From positions 1 through 22,643 of the forward strand of contig DATNBR010000005.1 in assembly GCA_035571875.1 (NCBI GenBank): a DNA stretch of 22,643 bases, given 5' to 3'. A program made the position numbers and the translations under genes. Source of the stretch: Parafrigoribacterium_A sp035571875 (GTDB lineage Bacteria; Actinomycetota; Actinomycetes; Actinomycetales; Microbacteriaceae). Below, piece after piece: positions 14,209 to 21,435 of this stretch. Every line of letters starts with the position of its first letter. Position 1 is the first letter of the stretch. Under the pieces are notes generated by a model. That model worked only from the letters and a program-made list of their open reading frames with translations. It had not been told where the DNA came from and did not search any database.

Positions 14209-15060
14209 TTAGCCGCGGAACGGCGCGCTCCCCGTCCCCTCGGCCACGATCCGCTCGAGCACCTCGGGCTCCGTGGTGTTCTCAGCGAGCCGGTTCGGCT
14301 TGCCGTCGCCGTGGTAATCGCTTGACCCCGTGATCACGAGTCCGTAGCGCTCGGCGAGCTCGAACAGCCTCGCACGACCGGACTCGGTGTTCTCGCGATG
14401 GTCGATCTCGAGGCCGAACAGCCCCGCGTCGACAAGTTGCGAGAAACGGTCCTCGGGAATGACGCCCGAGCGATCGCGCGTGCCCGGGTGCGCGAGCACG
14501 GGCACTCCCCCGGCCGCGCGCACGAGCTTCACCGCGGCGAGCGGGTCCGGTGCGTAGTGCGGCTGGTAGTACCCGGTGCGCGGGTGCAGGATGCTCGCGA
14601 ACGCCGCGCTGCGGTTGGGCACGTGTCCCTTCGCCACGAGCGCGTCGGCGATGTGTGGGCGGCCGACCGTGGCTCCCTCCGTGGTCTGGGCCACGACATC
14701 CGCCCAGTCGATGTCGTAGTCGACCGAGAGTCGTTCGACAATGCTCTCGGCGCGCAGGAGCCTGGCCTGGCGGATGCGCGCGGTCTCCGCGATGATGCCA
14801 CCGTTGCTGGGGTCGAAGAGATACGCGAGCAGGTGCACGCTCTTCCACTCGTAGCGCGTCGACAGCTCCATGCCCGGGATCACGGTGAGATCGGTGCCGG
14901 ATGCCGCCCCGAAGGCCTCCTGCCAGCCCGCGGTCGAATCGTGGTCGGTCAGCGCTACCGTGCCGAGCCCCGCCGCGACCGCCGAGCGGATGAGCCGGGC
15001 GGGAGTCTCGGTGCCGTCTGACACGCTGCTGTGAGTGTGCAGATCGATCGGCCCAGGCAT
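14209..15060 (-). CDS. PHP-domain metal-dependent phosphoesterase
   Basis: A 283-residue protein of the PHP family, trinuclear-metal phosphoesterases related to YciV/TrpH-type enzymes that act on nucleotides or short RNA. Visible ligand motifs are DLHTHSSVSDG (H8, H10, D15), LTDHDS (D39, H40), GMELS (E65), VHLLAYLFD (H76), VLAHPGTRD and GSSDYHG near the C-terminus. The full set of expected metal ligands seems present. Length fits the stand-alone family rather than the PHP domain of DNA polymerase. The start is ATG 15058-15060. A TAGCAT box lies 6 nt before it, predicting a leaderless mRNA. An AAGGAGG further upstream is too far from this start. The likely substrates are 3',5'-bisphosphonucleotides or RNA 5' ends, by family only. 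Confidence 0.9.
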   Translation of the reverse strand: MPGPIDLHTHSSVSDGTETPARLIRSAVAAGLGTVALTDHDSTAGWQEAFGAASGTDLTVIPGMELSTRYEWKSVHLLAYLFDPSNGGIIAETARIRQARLLRAESIVERLSVDYDIDWADVVAQTTEGATVGRPHIADALVAKGHVPNRSAAFASILHPRTGYYQPHYAPDPLAAVKLVRAAGGVPVLAHPGTRDRSGVIPEDRFSQLVDAGLFGLEIDHRENTESGRARLFELAERYGLVITGSSDYHGDGKPNRLAENTTEPEVLERIVAEGTGSAPFRG

Positions 15061-15066
15061 GGTGCC

Positions 15067-15072
15067 ATGCTA
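15067..15072 (-). promoter_or_regulatory. Putative -10 box (TAGCAT) of the PHP gene
   Basis: Minus-strand TAGCAT fits TANNNT, with a 6-nt spacer to ATG 15060. It lies in a 60-bp divergent gap that also holds the promoter of the next gene on the plus strand. Confidence 0.4.
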
Positions 15073-15106
15073 AGCCTCCTTCCAGTCCTGGCCGTGACCG
15101 AGCGGT

Positions 15107-15112
15107 TAGGGT
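15107..15112 (+). promoter_or_regulatory. Putative -10 box (TAGGGT) of the EEP-family gene
   Basis: TAGGGT fits TANNNT and lies 8 nt before ATG 15121. The spacer is GGGGGGCC, which could also serve as a weak ribosome binding site if transcription begins further upstream. Confidence 0.3.
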
Positions 15113-15120
15113 GGGGGGCC

Positions 15121-16128
15121 ATGCTCCGTCGAATCCTCGCCTCCGCCGTGCTGCTCGCGCTCACCGCGGGCCTCGTGGTGGTGGCTTGGCCGGGGCCGTT
15201 CCGCCTGCAGCGCACGGCGATCATCGCCCAGCTCGTCTCGCTCCGCGGTGCCACGGCGATGGCCGCTCTCGTCATCGTCGTGATGCTCCTGCTGTTCGTG
15301 CTCATGAATCGCTCGTTCCGGCGTTTCGGTTCGGCGCTCGCCCTGCTCGTGCTCGCGTTCGGCCTCGTCAACGCCGCCGTGCTCGCGACCCGCGGCATCG
15401 GCAATCCGGCGTTCAGCACGAAATCGAGCTCCGACATCACGGTGCTGTCGTGGAACACCCTCGGCGACGCCCCTGGGTCCGACGCGATTGCGAGCCTCGC
15501 GCTCGACGCCGGTGCGGATGTTGTCGTGCTGCCCGAGACGACACGGGCCACCGCGGATGCCGTGGCCGGTCTCATGAAGGAGGGCGGGCATCCGATGACC
15601 GTGCATTCGATCGCGTTCGACCAGGTCTCGAAGGCGCGATCCACCTCGATGCTCATCAGTGCGAAACTCGGCGAGTACCGGGTCGACGACCGGATGGGCT
15701 CCACCTCGACGCTGCCCACGATCATCGTGCGGCCGGCGAGTGGCTCGGGACCGACGATCGTCGCCGTGCACGCCGTCTCCCCCCTGCCGAGCGAGCTGCA
15801 CCACTGGAGGTCCGACCTTGAGTGGCTCTCGAAGCACTGCTCGGGCAACACGATCATGGCGGGCGACTTCAACGCGACCCTCGACCACATGGTGGGCCTC
15901 GCGACACCGGGCAAGGACTTCGGCGACTGCACGGACGCCGCGAACAGCACGAGGAATGCAGCCGTCGGCACGTGGCCGACCGCGCTGCCCGCGCTGCTCG
16001 GGGCGCCCATCGACCACGTCATGGTGACGCACGACTGGCGCGTCACCGGCATGCGCGTGATCGAAGACCGGGACAAGGCCGGCAGCGACCACCGACCGAT
16101 CGTGGTGCAGTTGCAGCACGCCGGCTGA
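15121..16128 (+). CDS. Membrane-anchored endonuclease/exonuclease/phosphatase family protein
   Basis: A 335-residue protein with three hydrophobic N-terminal helices: residues about 4-24, a second within TAMAALVIVVMLLLFVLMN, and a third in ALALLVLAFGLVNAAVLA. A C-terminal EEP-fold domain follows. EEP motifs visible are LSWNTLGD, VLPET, AVHAVSP, AGDFNATLDH, GAPIDHVMV and a final AGSDHRPIV, covering the usual metal-binding and catalytic Asn, Glu, Asp and His. With three helices the catalytic domain is probably outside the membrane, and its substrate could be a phospholipid, sugar phosphate or nucleic acid; the sequence does not decide. The frame extends upstream to 15031, but ATG 15121 is preferred because the extension is antisense to the PHP gene and the helix starts right after it. 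The aminopeptidase gene follows 33 bp later. Confidence 0.87.
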   Translation: MLRRILASAVLLALTAGLVVVAWPGPFRLQRTAIIAQLVSLRGATAMAALVIVVMLLLFVLMNRSFRRFGSALALLVLAFGLVNAAVLATRGIGNPAFSTKSSSDITVLSWNTLGDAPGSDAIASLALDAGADVVVLPETTRATADAVAGLMKEGGHPMTVHSIAFDQVSKARSTSMLISAKLGEYRVDDRMGSTSTLPTIIVRPASGSGPTIVAVHAVSPLPSELHHWRSDLEWLSKHCSGNTIMAGDFNATLDHMVGLATPGKDFGDCTDAANSTRNAAVGTWPTALPALLGAPIDHVMVTHDWRVTGMRVIEDRDKAGSDHRPIVVQLQHAG

Positions 16129-16161
16129 GACACAGCACAGTCTCGCGAGAGACAATGGAGC

Positions 16162-17640
16162 ATGGCCGAATCGAAAGCTGACGCTCCGCGCGCAACCTCC
16201 AACCGCTCCACCGTGCCGGGCTCCGACACCTTCAAGCACTACATCTCCAGCAACTGGGCGGAGCGGACGGACGCTCTCCCCGCGCCCAGGGAGCAGGCTG
16301 CCTTTGCTGCGGCGCGCCGTGAGCGCATCTCGGCCCAGCATCCGGGCAAGCGGCTCATCGTGCCGGCCGGCGCCGCCAAGGTGCGCTCGAACGACACCGA
16401 CTTTCCCTATCGCGCGCACTCGGCCTTCGCCCACCTCACCGGCTGGGGTTCCGACAGCGAACCCGACTCCGTGCTGGTGATGGAGCCGACGGCCACCGGG
16501 CATGAGGGCACGCTCTACTTCCGCGAGCGCGCAGGCCGCGATTCCGACGAGTTCTACGCGAACCCCGAGATCGGCGAGTTCTGGATCGGGCCGCGCCCTT
16601 CCCTCGCTCAGGTCGCCGCCGACCTCGGCATCACCACCGCGGGCATCGCCGACTTCGCGGGGGTGCTCGACTCGGTCGACGCCGACACGCTCCTGGTACG
16701 GGATGCCGACCGCGACATCACAGACCAGGTGGACGGCCGCAGGCTGCTGGCCGCCACTCTCGACGACCTCGAGTCGAACGACGGTGATGCCGCACTCGCC
16801 AGGGACCTCTCCGAGCTTCGCCTCGTCAAGGATGCCTTCGAGATCGAGCAGATGCGCCTCGCCGTCGCCGCGACGAAGCAGGGCTTCGACGACGTGATCG
16901 CCGACCTGCCGTCGATCACGGCGCATCCGCGGGGCGAACGGCTCGTCGAGGGCACGTTCAATCGCCGTGCCCGCGCAGACGGCAACACGGTCGGCTACGA
17001 CACGATCGCGGCCAGCGGGCCGCACGCCTGCATCCTGCACTGGACCCGCAACGATGGACCGGTGCGGCCGGGAGACCTCATCCTGCTCGACGCCGGCATC
17101 GAACTCGACAGCTACTACACCGCAGACATCACTCGCACGCTGCCGATCGGCGGTACCTTCAGCGAAACACAGCGGCTGGTCTACGAGGCCGTGCGCGAGG
17201 CGGCGGATGCGGCGTTCGCGATCGTGCGGCCGGGCATCCGGTTCCGAGAGATCCATGCCGCGGCGATGGCCGTGATTGCCGAGAAGACCGCGGAGTGGGG
17301 AATGCTGCCGGTGAGCGCCGAGGAGTCGATCAAGCCGGAGAACCAGTTCCACCGCAGGTATATGGTGCACGGCACCTCCCACCACCTTGGGATCGACGTG
17401 CACGACTGTGCGCAGGCCAGGCGCGAGCTCTACCTCGACGGTGTGCTCGAGGCCGGCATGGTGTTCACGATCGAGCCGGGGCTCTACTTTCAGCCCGACG
17501 ACCTCACCGTGCCAGACGCGTTCCGCGGCATCGGCGTGCGCATCGAAGACAACATCCTCGTGACCGCGGACGGCGCAGAGAACCTGTCGATCGGCATCCC
17601 CAGGACCGCGGATGACGTGGAGGCCTGGCTGCGCGGCTGA
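16162..17640 (+). CDS. Xaa-Pro aminopeptidase (M24B, aminopeptidase P)
   Basis: A 492-residue cytosolic metallopeptidase that removes N-terminal residues preceding proline. The N-terminal creatinase-like domain shows RAHSAFAHLTGW. The C-terminal pita-bread domain has all five metal ligands: D310 (LLDAGIE), D322 (YTADITR), H407 (HGTSHHLGIDVHD), E438 (FTIEPGLYF) and E462 (GVRIEDNILV). Length fits the family. The start is ATG 16162, with GGAG 5 nt upstream. A 33-bp gap after the membrane phosphatase gene suggests co-transcription. That gap contains a short palindrome TCTCGCGAGA (16141-16150) of unknown meaning. No signal peptide is visible. Confidence 0.93.
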   Translation: MAESKADAPRATSNRSTVPGSDTFKHYISSNWAERTDALPAPREQAAFAAARRERISAQHPGKRLIVPAGAAKVRSNDTDFPYRAHSAFAHLTGWGSDSEPDSVLVMEPTATGHEGTLYFRERAGRDSDEFYANPEIGEFWIGPRPSLAQVAADLGITTAGIADFAGVLDSVDADTLLVRDADRDITDQVDGRRLLAATLDDLESNDGDAALARDLSELRLVKDAFEIEQMRLAVAATKQGFDDVIADLPSITAHPRGERLVEGTFNRRARADGNTVGYDTIAASGPHACILHWTRNDGPVRPGDLILLDAGIELDSYYTADITRTLPIGGTFSETQRLVYEAVREAADAAFAIVRPGIRFREIHAAAMAVIAEKTAEWGMLPVSAEESIKPENQFHRRYMVHGTSHHLGIDVHDCAQARRELYLDGVLEAGMVFTIEPGLYFQPDDLTVPDAFRGIGVRIEDNILVTADGAENLSIGIPRTADDVEAWLRG

Positions 17641-17667
17641 CCGCCACCCGACGGCCGTTCCTCTCGC

Positions 17668-17705
17668 CGAGGGCTGCCGTTTGTCGCGAGGGCTGACCTA
17701 CAAAC
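17668..17705. repeat. Short direct and inverted repeats between convergent genes
   Basis: The 100-bp gap after the aminopeptidase gene has a direct repeat CGAGGGCTG at 17668-17676 and 17687-17695 (period 19 bp). An inverted pair, GTTTGT (17679-17684) and ACAAAC (17700-17705), interleaves with it. It may act as a weak terminator. The wording looks like a dispersed intergenic repeat, but copy number cannot be judged here. Confidence 0.45.
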
Positions 17706-17740
17706 AACCGCCGCCGCGACCCACTGCAGCCGTCGAGCGG

Positions 17741-18238
17741 TTACTCGCTCGGAATCGGCCGGGCCAGCAGCTCCTGCGCACGGATGAGCAGGTTCGGGTC
17801 GACGATGATCTCGTAGCGACTCGCGAGTACCTGGTGGGTCGAGGTGAAGTCCCGGCGGCTGCGGCCGAGCGCGTAGCTCACGATGCCGAACAGCATGCCG
17901 AAGCCCGCGCCGATGAGCGCCGAGGCACCCACGTAGACGAGGGCGTTCGCGATCGGCGAGAAGATGAACAGCACCAGGCCGATGAAGAGTCCGAACCAGG
18001 CCCCGCTCGCCGCCCCGGCGCCCGCGGCGCGGCCGTAGCTGAGCTTGCCGGTGACGCGCTCGACGGTCTTGAGGTCGCTGCCGACGATCGCGAGCTGCTT
18101 CACCGGGAACTCCGCCTTGGCGAGTCGATCGACCACCGCTTGGGCCTCGGGGTACGTGTCGTAGCTGCCCAGGACATCCCCTCGGGGAAGCGTCGGGAAT
18201 ACGCGCCCGCCGCGCAGGAATGGGTTTTGGCCGCTCAT
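17741..18238 (-). CDS. General stress protein 17M-like membrane protein
   Basis: A 165-residue protein. The N-terminal cytosolic part has LPRGDVLGSYDTYPEAQAVV and FPVKQLAIVGSDLKTVERVTG, the pattern of the general-stress-protein 17M-like domain. Two membrane helices follow (about 79-95 and 98-124, glycine-rich), then a soluble end with VLASRYEIIVDPNLL. The frame is open to 18292, but I chose ATG 18236-18238. The protein then opens in the family-typical way, and a GATAAT box lies 7 nt upstream. It is divergent from the MgtE-like gene, as in the M. tuberculosis Rv1229c-Rv1234 neighbourhood I recall. Its role is unknown, presumably envelope or stress related. Confidence 0.85.
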   Translation of the reverse strand: MSGQNPFLRGGRVFPTLPRGDVLGSYDTYPEAQAVVDRLAKAEFPVKQLAIVGSDLKTVERVTGKLSYGRAAGAGAASGAWFGLFIGLVLFIFSPIANALVYVGASALIGAGFGMLFGIVSYALGRSRRDFTSTHQVLASRYEIIVDPNLLIRAQELLARPIPSE

Positions 18239-18245
18239 GCGACTC

Positions 18246-18251
18246 ATTATC
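18246..18251 (-). promoter_or_regulatory. Putative -10 box (GATAAT) of the stress-17M-like gene
   Basis: Minus-strand GATAAT is one base from TATAAT, and its spacer to ATG 18238 is 7 nt. A leaderless transcript is predicted. GGGG just before the box is too far from the start to be a good Shine-Dalgarno. Confidence 0.4.
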
Positions 18252-18339
18252 CCCGGTGAACCTTCGAAGCGCCTCGACAGGGCCATCGTCACGGCGCGCT
18301 GGAGCCGTTCCTACCCGCTGGGATCACGGGGAGAAGGGC

Positions 18340-18345
18340 TAAGTT
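18340..18345 (+). promoter_or_regulatory. Putative -10 box (TAAGTT) of the MgtE-like/DUF1003 unit
   Basis: TAAGTT fits TANNNT and lies 7 nt before GTG 18353. Again no proper Shine-Dalgarno lies between them, predicting a leaderless start. Confidence 0.42.
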
Positions 18346-18352
18346 AGAGACT

Positions 18353-19714
18353 GTGAGCGCCAGGAGAGTCTTCGTCGCCCGGTTGGTCGGGTGCTCCGTT
18401 TTCGACCCCGCCGGCGACAAGGTCGGGCGGGTACGAGACGTGCTCGTGGTCTACCGCAACACCGCCTCCCCCCGCGTCGTCGGACTCATCGTCGAGGTGC
18501 CGGGGAAGCGCCAGGTCTTTCTCTCGATCGGCAGGGTCACGAGCATCGGCTCGGGCCAGATCATCACGACCGGCATCATCAACATGCGCCGCTTCGAGCA
18601 GCGCGGCGGTGAGGTGCGCGTGATCGCCGAACTCCTCGGCCGCAAGATGACCCTTGTCGACGGCTCCGGCACCGCCACGATCGAGGATGTCGCGATCGAA
18701 GAGGGCGACGACCTCGAGTGGTCGATCACCGAACTCTTCGTGCGTCGCCCCAAGCCGAGCGGCAGCCCCTTCGCCAAGGGTCAGACCCTGTTCGCCAAGT
18801 GGAGCGACGTGCGCGAGATCGGTGGCACGCGAGAGGCGCAGTCCGCGACCCAGCTGCTCGCCACCTACGAAGACCTGCTGCCCGCCGACCTGGCAAACGC
18901 CCTGCTGGACCTGCCGGAGCAGCGCATGCTCGAGGTCGCCGAAGAGATGTCGGATGAGCGCCTCGCCGATGTGCTCGAGGAGATGCCCGAAAGCGAACAG
19001 GTCGGCATCCTCAATCAACTCGAAGACAATCGTGCGGCAGACGTGCTCGACCAGATGCAGCCGGACGACGCGGCAGACCTCATCGCGCAGCTCAGCGAGG
19101 AGCGCGGCGAAGCCCTCCTCGAGCTCATGCAGCCCGAGGAGGCGGAGGACGTCAGGATGCTTCTCGCCTACGCTCCAGACACCGCCGGCGGACTCATGAC
19201 CACCGACCCGATCATCGTGTCTGCCGAAGCGACTGTCGCTGAGGGCCTCGCGCTCATCCGTCGTCACGAACTCGCCCCGGCGCTCGGCGCCGCGATCTGC
19301 GTGACCCTGCCGCCATACGAGCCGCCCACCGGTCGACTGCTCGGCATGGTGCACTTCCAGCGGATGCTGCGCTATCCGCCCAATGAACGCCTCGGCACCC
19401 TGATCGACCAGAAGCTCGACCCGGTGCGGGCGGATGCCTCTGCCGCGGAGGTCGCGCGCATCCTTGCCAGCTACGACCTCGTCTCGGTGCCGGTCGTCGA
19501 CGAGAACCACCGACTCGTCGGGGTGGTGACCATTGACGATGTCCTCGACTATCTGCTGCCGGATGACTGGCGAAGTCACGACGAAGACCAACCGCTCCCG
19601 CCGCGCGAGCGAGCACGGCAGTCCGCAGTCACGACTGTGACGGCCCCCATAGCGATACAGCAGGTGAAACGAAACACCACTCGAACAAGGAGGACAGGCA
19701 ATGGCCAGAGCTAA
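18353..19714 (+). CDS. Soluble PRC-barrel / MgtE N-domain / CBS-pair protein
   Basis: A 453-residue protein. The N-terminal half looks like PRC-barrel-type beta segments (VGCSVFDPAGDKVGRVRDV). Next is an MgtE intracellular N domain rich in helical repeats: ALLDLPEQRMLEVAEEM, LADVLEEMPESEQVGILNQL, AADVLDQMQPDDAADLIAQL. A CBS pair follows, DTAGGLMTTDPIIVSAEATV and VPVVDENHRLVGVVTIDDVLDYLL. In real MgtE channels these domains sense cytosolic magnesium, but the five-helix channel part is missing here. A basic, low-complexity tail ends the protein. The last 14 nt overlap the start of the DUF1003 gene. By domain content it is a cytosolic Mg2+- or nucleotide-sensing regulator rather than a transporter. 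GTG 18353 is the only sensible start. Confidence 0.9.
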   Translation: MSARRVFVARLVGCSVFDPAGDKVGRVRDVLVVYRNTASPRVVGLIVEVPGKRQVFLSIGRVTSIGSGQIITTGIINMRRFEQRGGEVRVIAELLGRKMTLVDGSGTATIEDVAIEEGDDLEWSITELFVRRPKPSGSPFAKGQTLFAKWSDVREIGGTREAQSATQLLATYEDLLPADLANALLDLPEQRMLEVAEEMSDERLADVLEEMPESEQVGILNQLEDNRAADVLDQMQPDDAADLIAQLSEERGEALLELMQPEEAEDVRMLLAYAPDTAGGLMTTDPIIVSAEATVAEGLALIRRHELAPALGAAICVTLPPYEPPTGRLLGMVHFQRMLRYPPNERLGTLIDQKLDPVRADASAAEVARILASYDLVSVPVVDENHRLVGVVTIDDVLDYLLPDDWRSHDEDQPLPPRERARQSAVTTVTAPIAIQQVKRNTTRTRRTGNGQS

Positions 19715-20222
19715 CCGCGACGACCTCCCCCTGGACTCCCCCAAGGGCCTGCGCACAAGTTTCGTGCCGCGATTCACCGGCTCGGGCAATCGCGACCGCA
19801 TGGGGCGCTTCTCCGAGTCGTTCGCTCGCGCGATGGGCACCCCGTGGTTCCTGGTCGGAATGACGGTGTTCTGCGTGCTGTGGCTCGGATACAACACCTG
19901 GGCACCCGAGAAGGCGCAGTTCGACCCGCGCGCGCTCAACTACACGCTGCTCACGCTCATCCTGTCGCTGCAGGCCTCGTATGCGGCGCCGATGATCCTG
20001 CTCGCGCAGAACCGGCAGGATGACCGCGACCGGGTGCAGATCGAGCAGGACCGTCAGCGCGCGGAGCGCAACCTCAACGACACCGAGTACCTCGCCCGCG
20101 AGGTCGTGGCGCTCCGTCTGGCGATGAAGGACATGGCCACGAAGGACTTCATCCGAGCGGAACTGCGCTCGCTGCTCGAGGAGCTCGACAAAGAGAAGAC
20201 GGACGAGGTGACCGCGGAGTGA
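19701..20222 (+). CDS. DUF1003 family membrane protein
   Basis: A 173-residue protein starting at ATG 19701, with a near-perfect ribosome binding site (AAGGAGG) 7 nt before it, inside the end of the upstream gene. Two membrane helices lie at about 48-66 and 81-102, in the DUF1003 pattern: MGTPWFLVGMTVFCVLWLGY, FDPRALNYTLLTLILSLQAS and APMILLAQNRQDDRDR. A charged coiled-coil-like tail (about 103-173) is cytosolic. The function of DUF1003 is not established. Its overlap with the soluble MgtE-like protein suggests the two act together at the membrane, possibly with the membrane part supplied in trans; this is inference. Confidence 0.92.
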   Translation: MARANRDDLPLDSPKGLRTSFVPRFTGSGNRDRMGRFSESFARAMGTPWFLVGMTVFCVLWLGYNTWAPEKAQFDPRALNYTLLTLILSLQASYAAPMILLAQNRQDDRDRVQIEQDRQRAERNLNDTEYLAREVVALRLAMKDMATKDFIRAELRSLLEELDKEKTDEVTAE

Positions 20223-20240
20223 ACTCATCGTCCACTCCGC
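20214..20240 (+). promoter_or_regulatory. Hairpin across the DUF1003 stop, just before the mrp start
   Basis: GCGGAGT (20214-20220) pairs perfectly with ACTCCGC (20234-20240) around a 13-nt loop. The right arm ends 4 nt before the mrp ATG, where a ribosome binding site would normally be; none is visible. It could attenuate the operon or control mrp translation. Confidence 0.4.
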
Positions 20241-20244
20241 AAAC

Positions 20245-21435
20245 ATGACCGACCCGGAAGCACTGCATGTCGAGCCCGTGAGCTCCGCGCCGCCGGACTC
20301 CGAGCCGCCGGCGGAGACACCGGCGCTCGTGCATGACCCGAACCCGCTCGAGGAGCGGGTGTTCCGCGCGCTCACCCAGGTGATCGACCCCGAGATCCGC
20401 AAGCCCATCACCGAACTCGACATGGTCAGCTGGATCACGGTGACGGATGCCGGCGAGGCGAGCGCAGAGATCAAGCTGACGATCGTCGGCTGCCCCGCGG
20501 CGCGCACCATCGAGACCAACGTGCGCGCGGCGATCGCGGCGGTGCCCGGCGTCACAGCGGTGGATCTGCAGATGACCTCTATGACCACGCAGGAGCGCAA
20601 CAAGCTCACCCACAAGCTGCGCAACGGCCGCTCGAAGGCGCTGCAATTCGGACCGGACACCCGCACCCGCGTCTACGCCGTCACAAGTGGCAAGGGCGGC
20701 GTCGGCAAGTCCACCCTCACGGCGAATCTCGGCGTGGCCCTGGCGGCGCGAGGGCTGCGGGTGGGGATCGTCGACGCCGACGTCTTCGGGTTCTCGATCC
20801 CCGGCATCCTCGGTATCGCGGCCGAGAAGCCGACGCGCGTGCAGGACATGATCCTGCCTCCCATCGCCTTCGACGTGAAGGTGATCTCGATCGGCATGTT
20901 CGTGGAGTCGGGCACCGCCGTCTCATGGCGCGGGCCGATGCTGCATCGCACCGTGCAGCAGTTTCTCACCGACGTCTATTTCGATGAACTCGACGTGCTG
21001 CTGCTCGACCTCCCGCCCGGCACCGGCGACGTCGCGATCTCGATCGGACAGCTGTTGCCCTTCGCGGAGGTACTCGTCGTGACGACTCCGCAGCCCGCCG
21101 CGGCCGACGTTGCCGAGCGCAGTGCTCTCGTCGCGCGGCAGACCGGACAGAGCGTCATCGGCGTCGTCGAGAACATGGCCGGGCTCGTGCAGCAGGACGG
21201 CACCGTGCTCGACCTCTTCGGCAGCGGCGGTGGTGCGGATGCCGCGGCGCGGCTCTCCACGGAGCAGCAGCAGGTACCGCTGCTGGCCTCGATCCCGCTC
21301 AGCGTCTCGCTGCGCGCGGGTGGCGACACCGGCATCCCGATCGTGTTGAGCGACCCGGATGACCCTGCCGCAGCAGCGATCATCGCCGTCGCCGAACTGC
21401 TCGCCGCCCGCGGTCCGCGCCCGACGCTCAGCTGA
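20245..21435 (+). CDS. mrp: Mrp/NBP35-family iron-sulfur carrier ATPase
   Basis: A 396-residue protein. An acidic, disordered start (1-32) leads into a MIP18/DUF59 domain (about 33-120) with the single cysteine C83 in IVGCPAARTIE. Next is a deviant-Walker P-loop ATPase: SGKGGVGKST (148-157), VDADVFGFSIPGIL, LLLDLPPGTGD and VVENMAGL. The family binds and delivers Fe-S clusters to apoproteins. The C-terminal CxxC that bridges a cluster in many Mrp proteins is absent; the segment reads ENMAGLVQQDGTVLDLFGSG. This also holds for M. tuberculosis Mrp as I recall it. The start is ATG 20245, 22 nt after the DUF1003 stop with no Shine-Dalgarno. Its 3' end overlaps the convergent PLP gene by 8 bp. Confidence 0.93.
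   Translation: MTDPEALHVEPVSSAPPDSEPPAETPALVHDPNPLEERVFRALTQVIDPEIRKPITELDMVSWITVTDAGEASAEIKLTIVGCPAARTIETNVRAAIAAVPGVTAVDLQMTSMTTQERNKLTHKLRNGRSKALQFGPDTRTRVYAVTSGKGGVGKSTLTANLGVALAARGLRVGIVDADVFGFSIPGILGIAAEKPTRVQDMILPPIAFDVKVISIGMFVESGTAVSWRGPMLHRTVQQFLTDVYFDELDVLLLDLPPGTGDVAISIGQLLPFAEVLVVTTPQPAAADVAERSALVARQTGQSVIGVVENMAGLVQQDGTVLDLFGSGGGADAAARLSTEQQQVPLLASIPLSVSLRAGGDTGIPIVLSDPDDPAAAAIIAVAELLAARGPRPTLS

Noticed and set aside
15106..17403. Minus-strand open frame of 765 codons opposite the EEP and aminopeptidase genes
   Set aside because: It spans two real genes and their junction, is Arg/His/Glu-rich, and has no domain signature.
18353..19714. Magnesium channel MgtE
   Set aside because: No membrane helices are present; only the cytosolic regulatory domains remain.
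18344..19939. Minus-strand open frame of 531 codons opposite the MgtE-like gene
   Set aside because: Antisense shadow; the plus strand has clear MgtE_N and CBS motifs.
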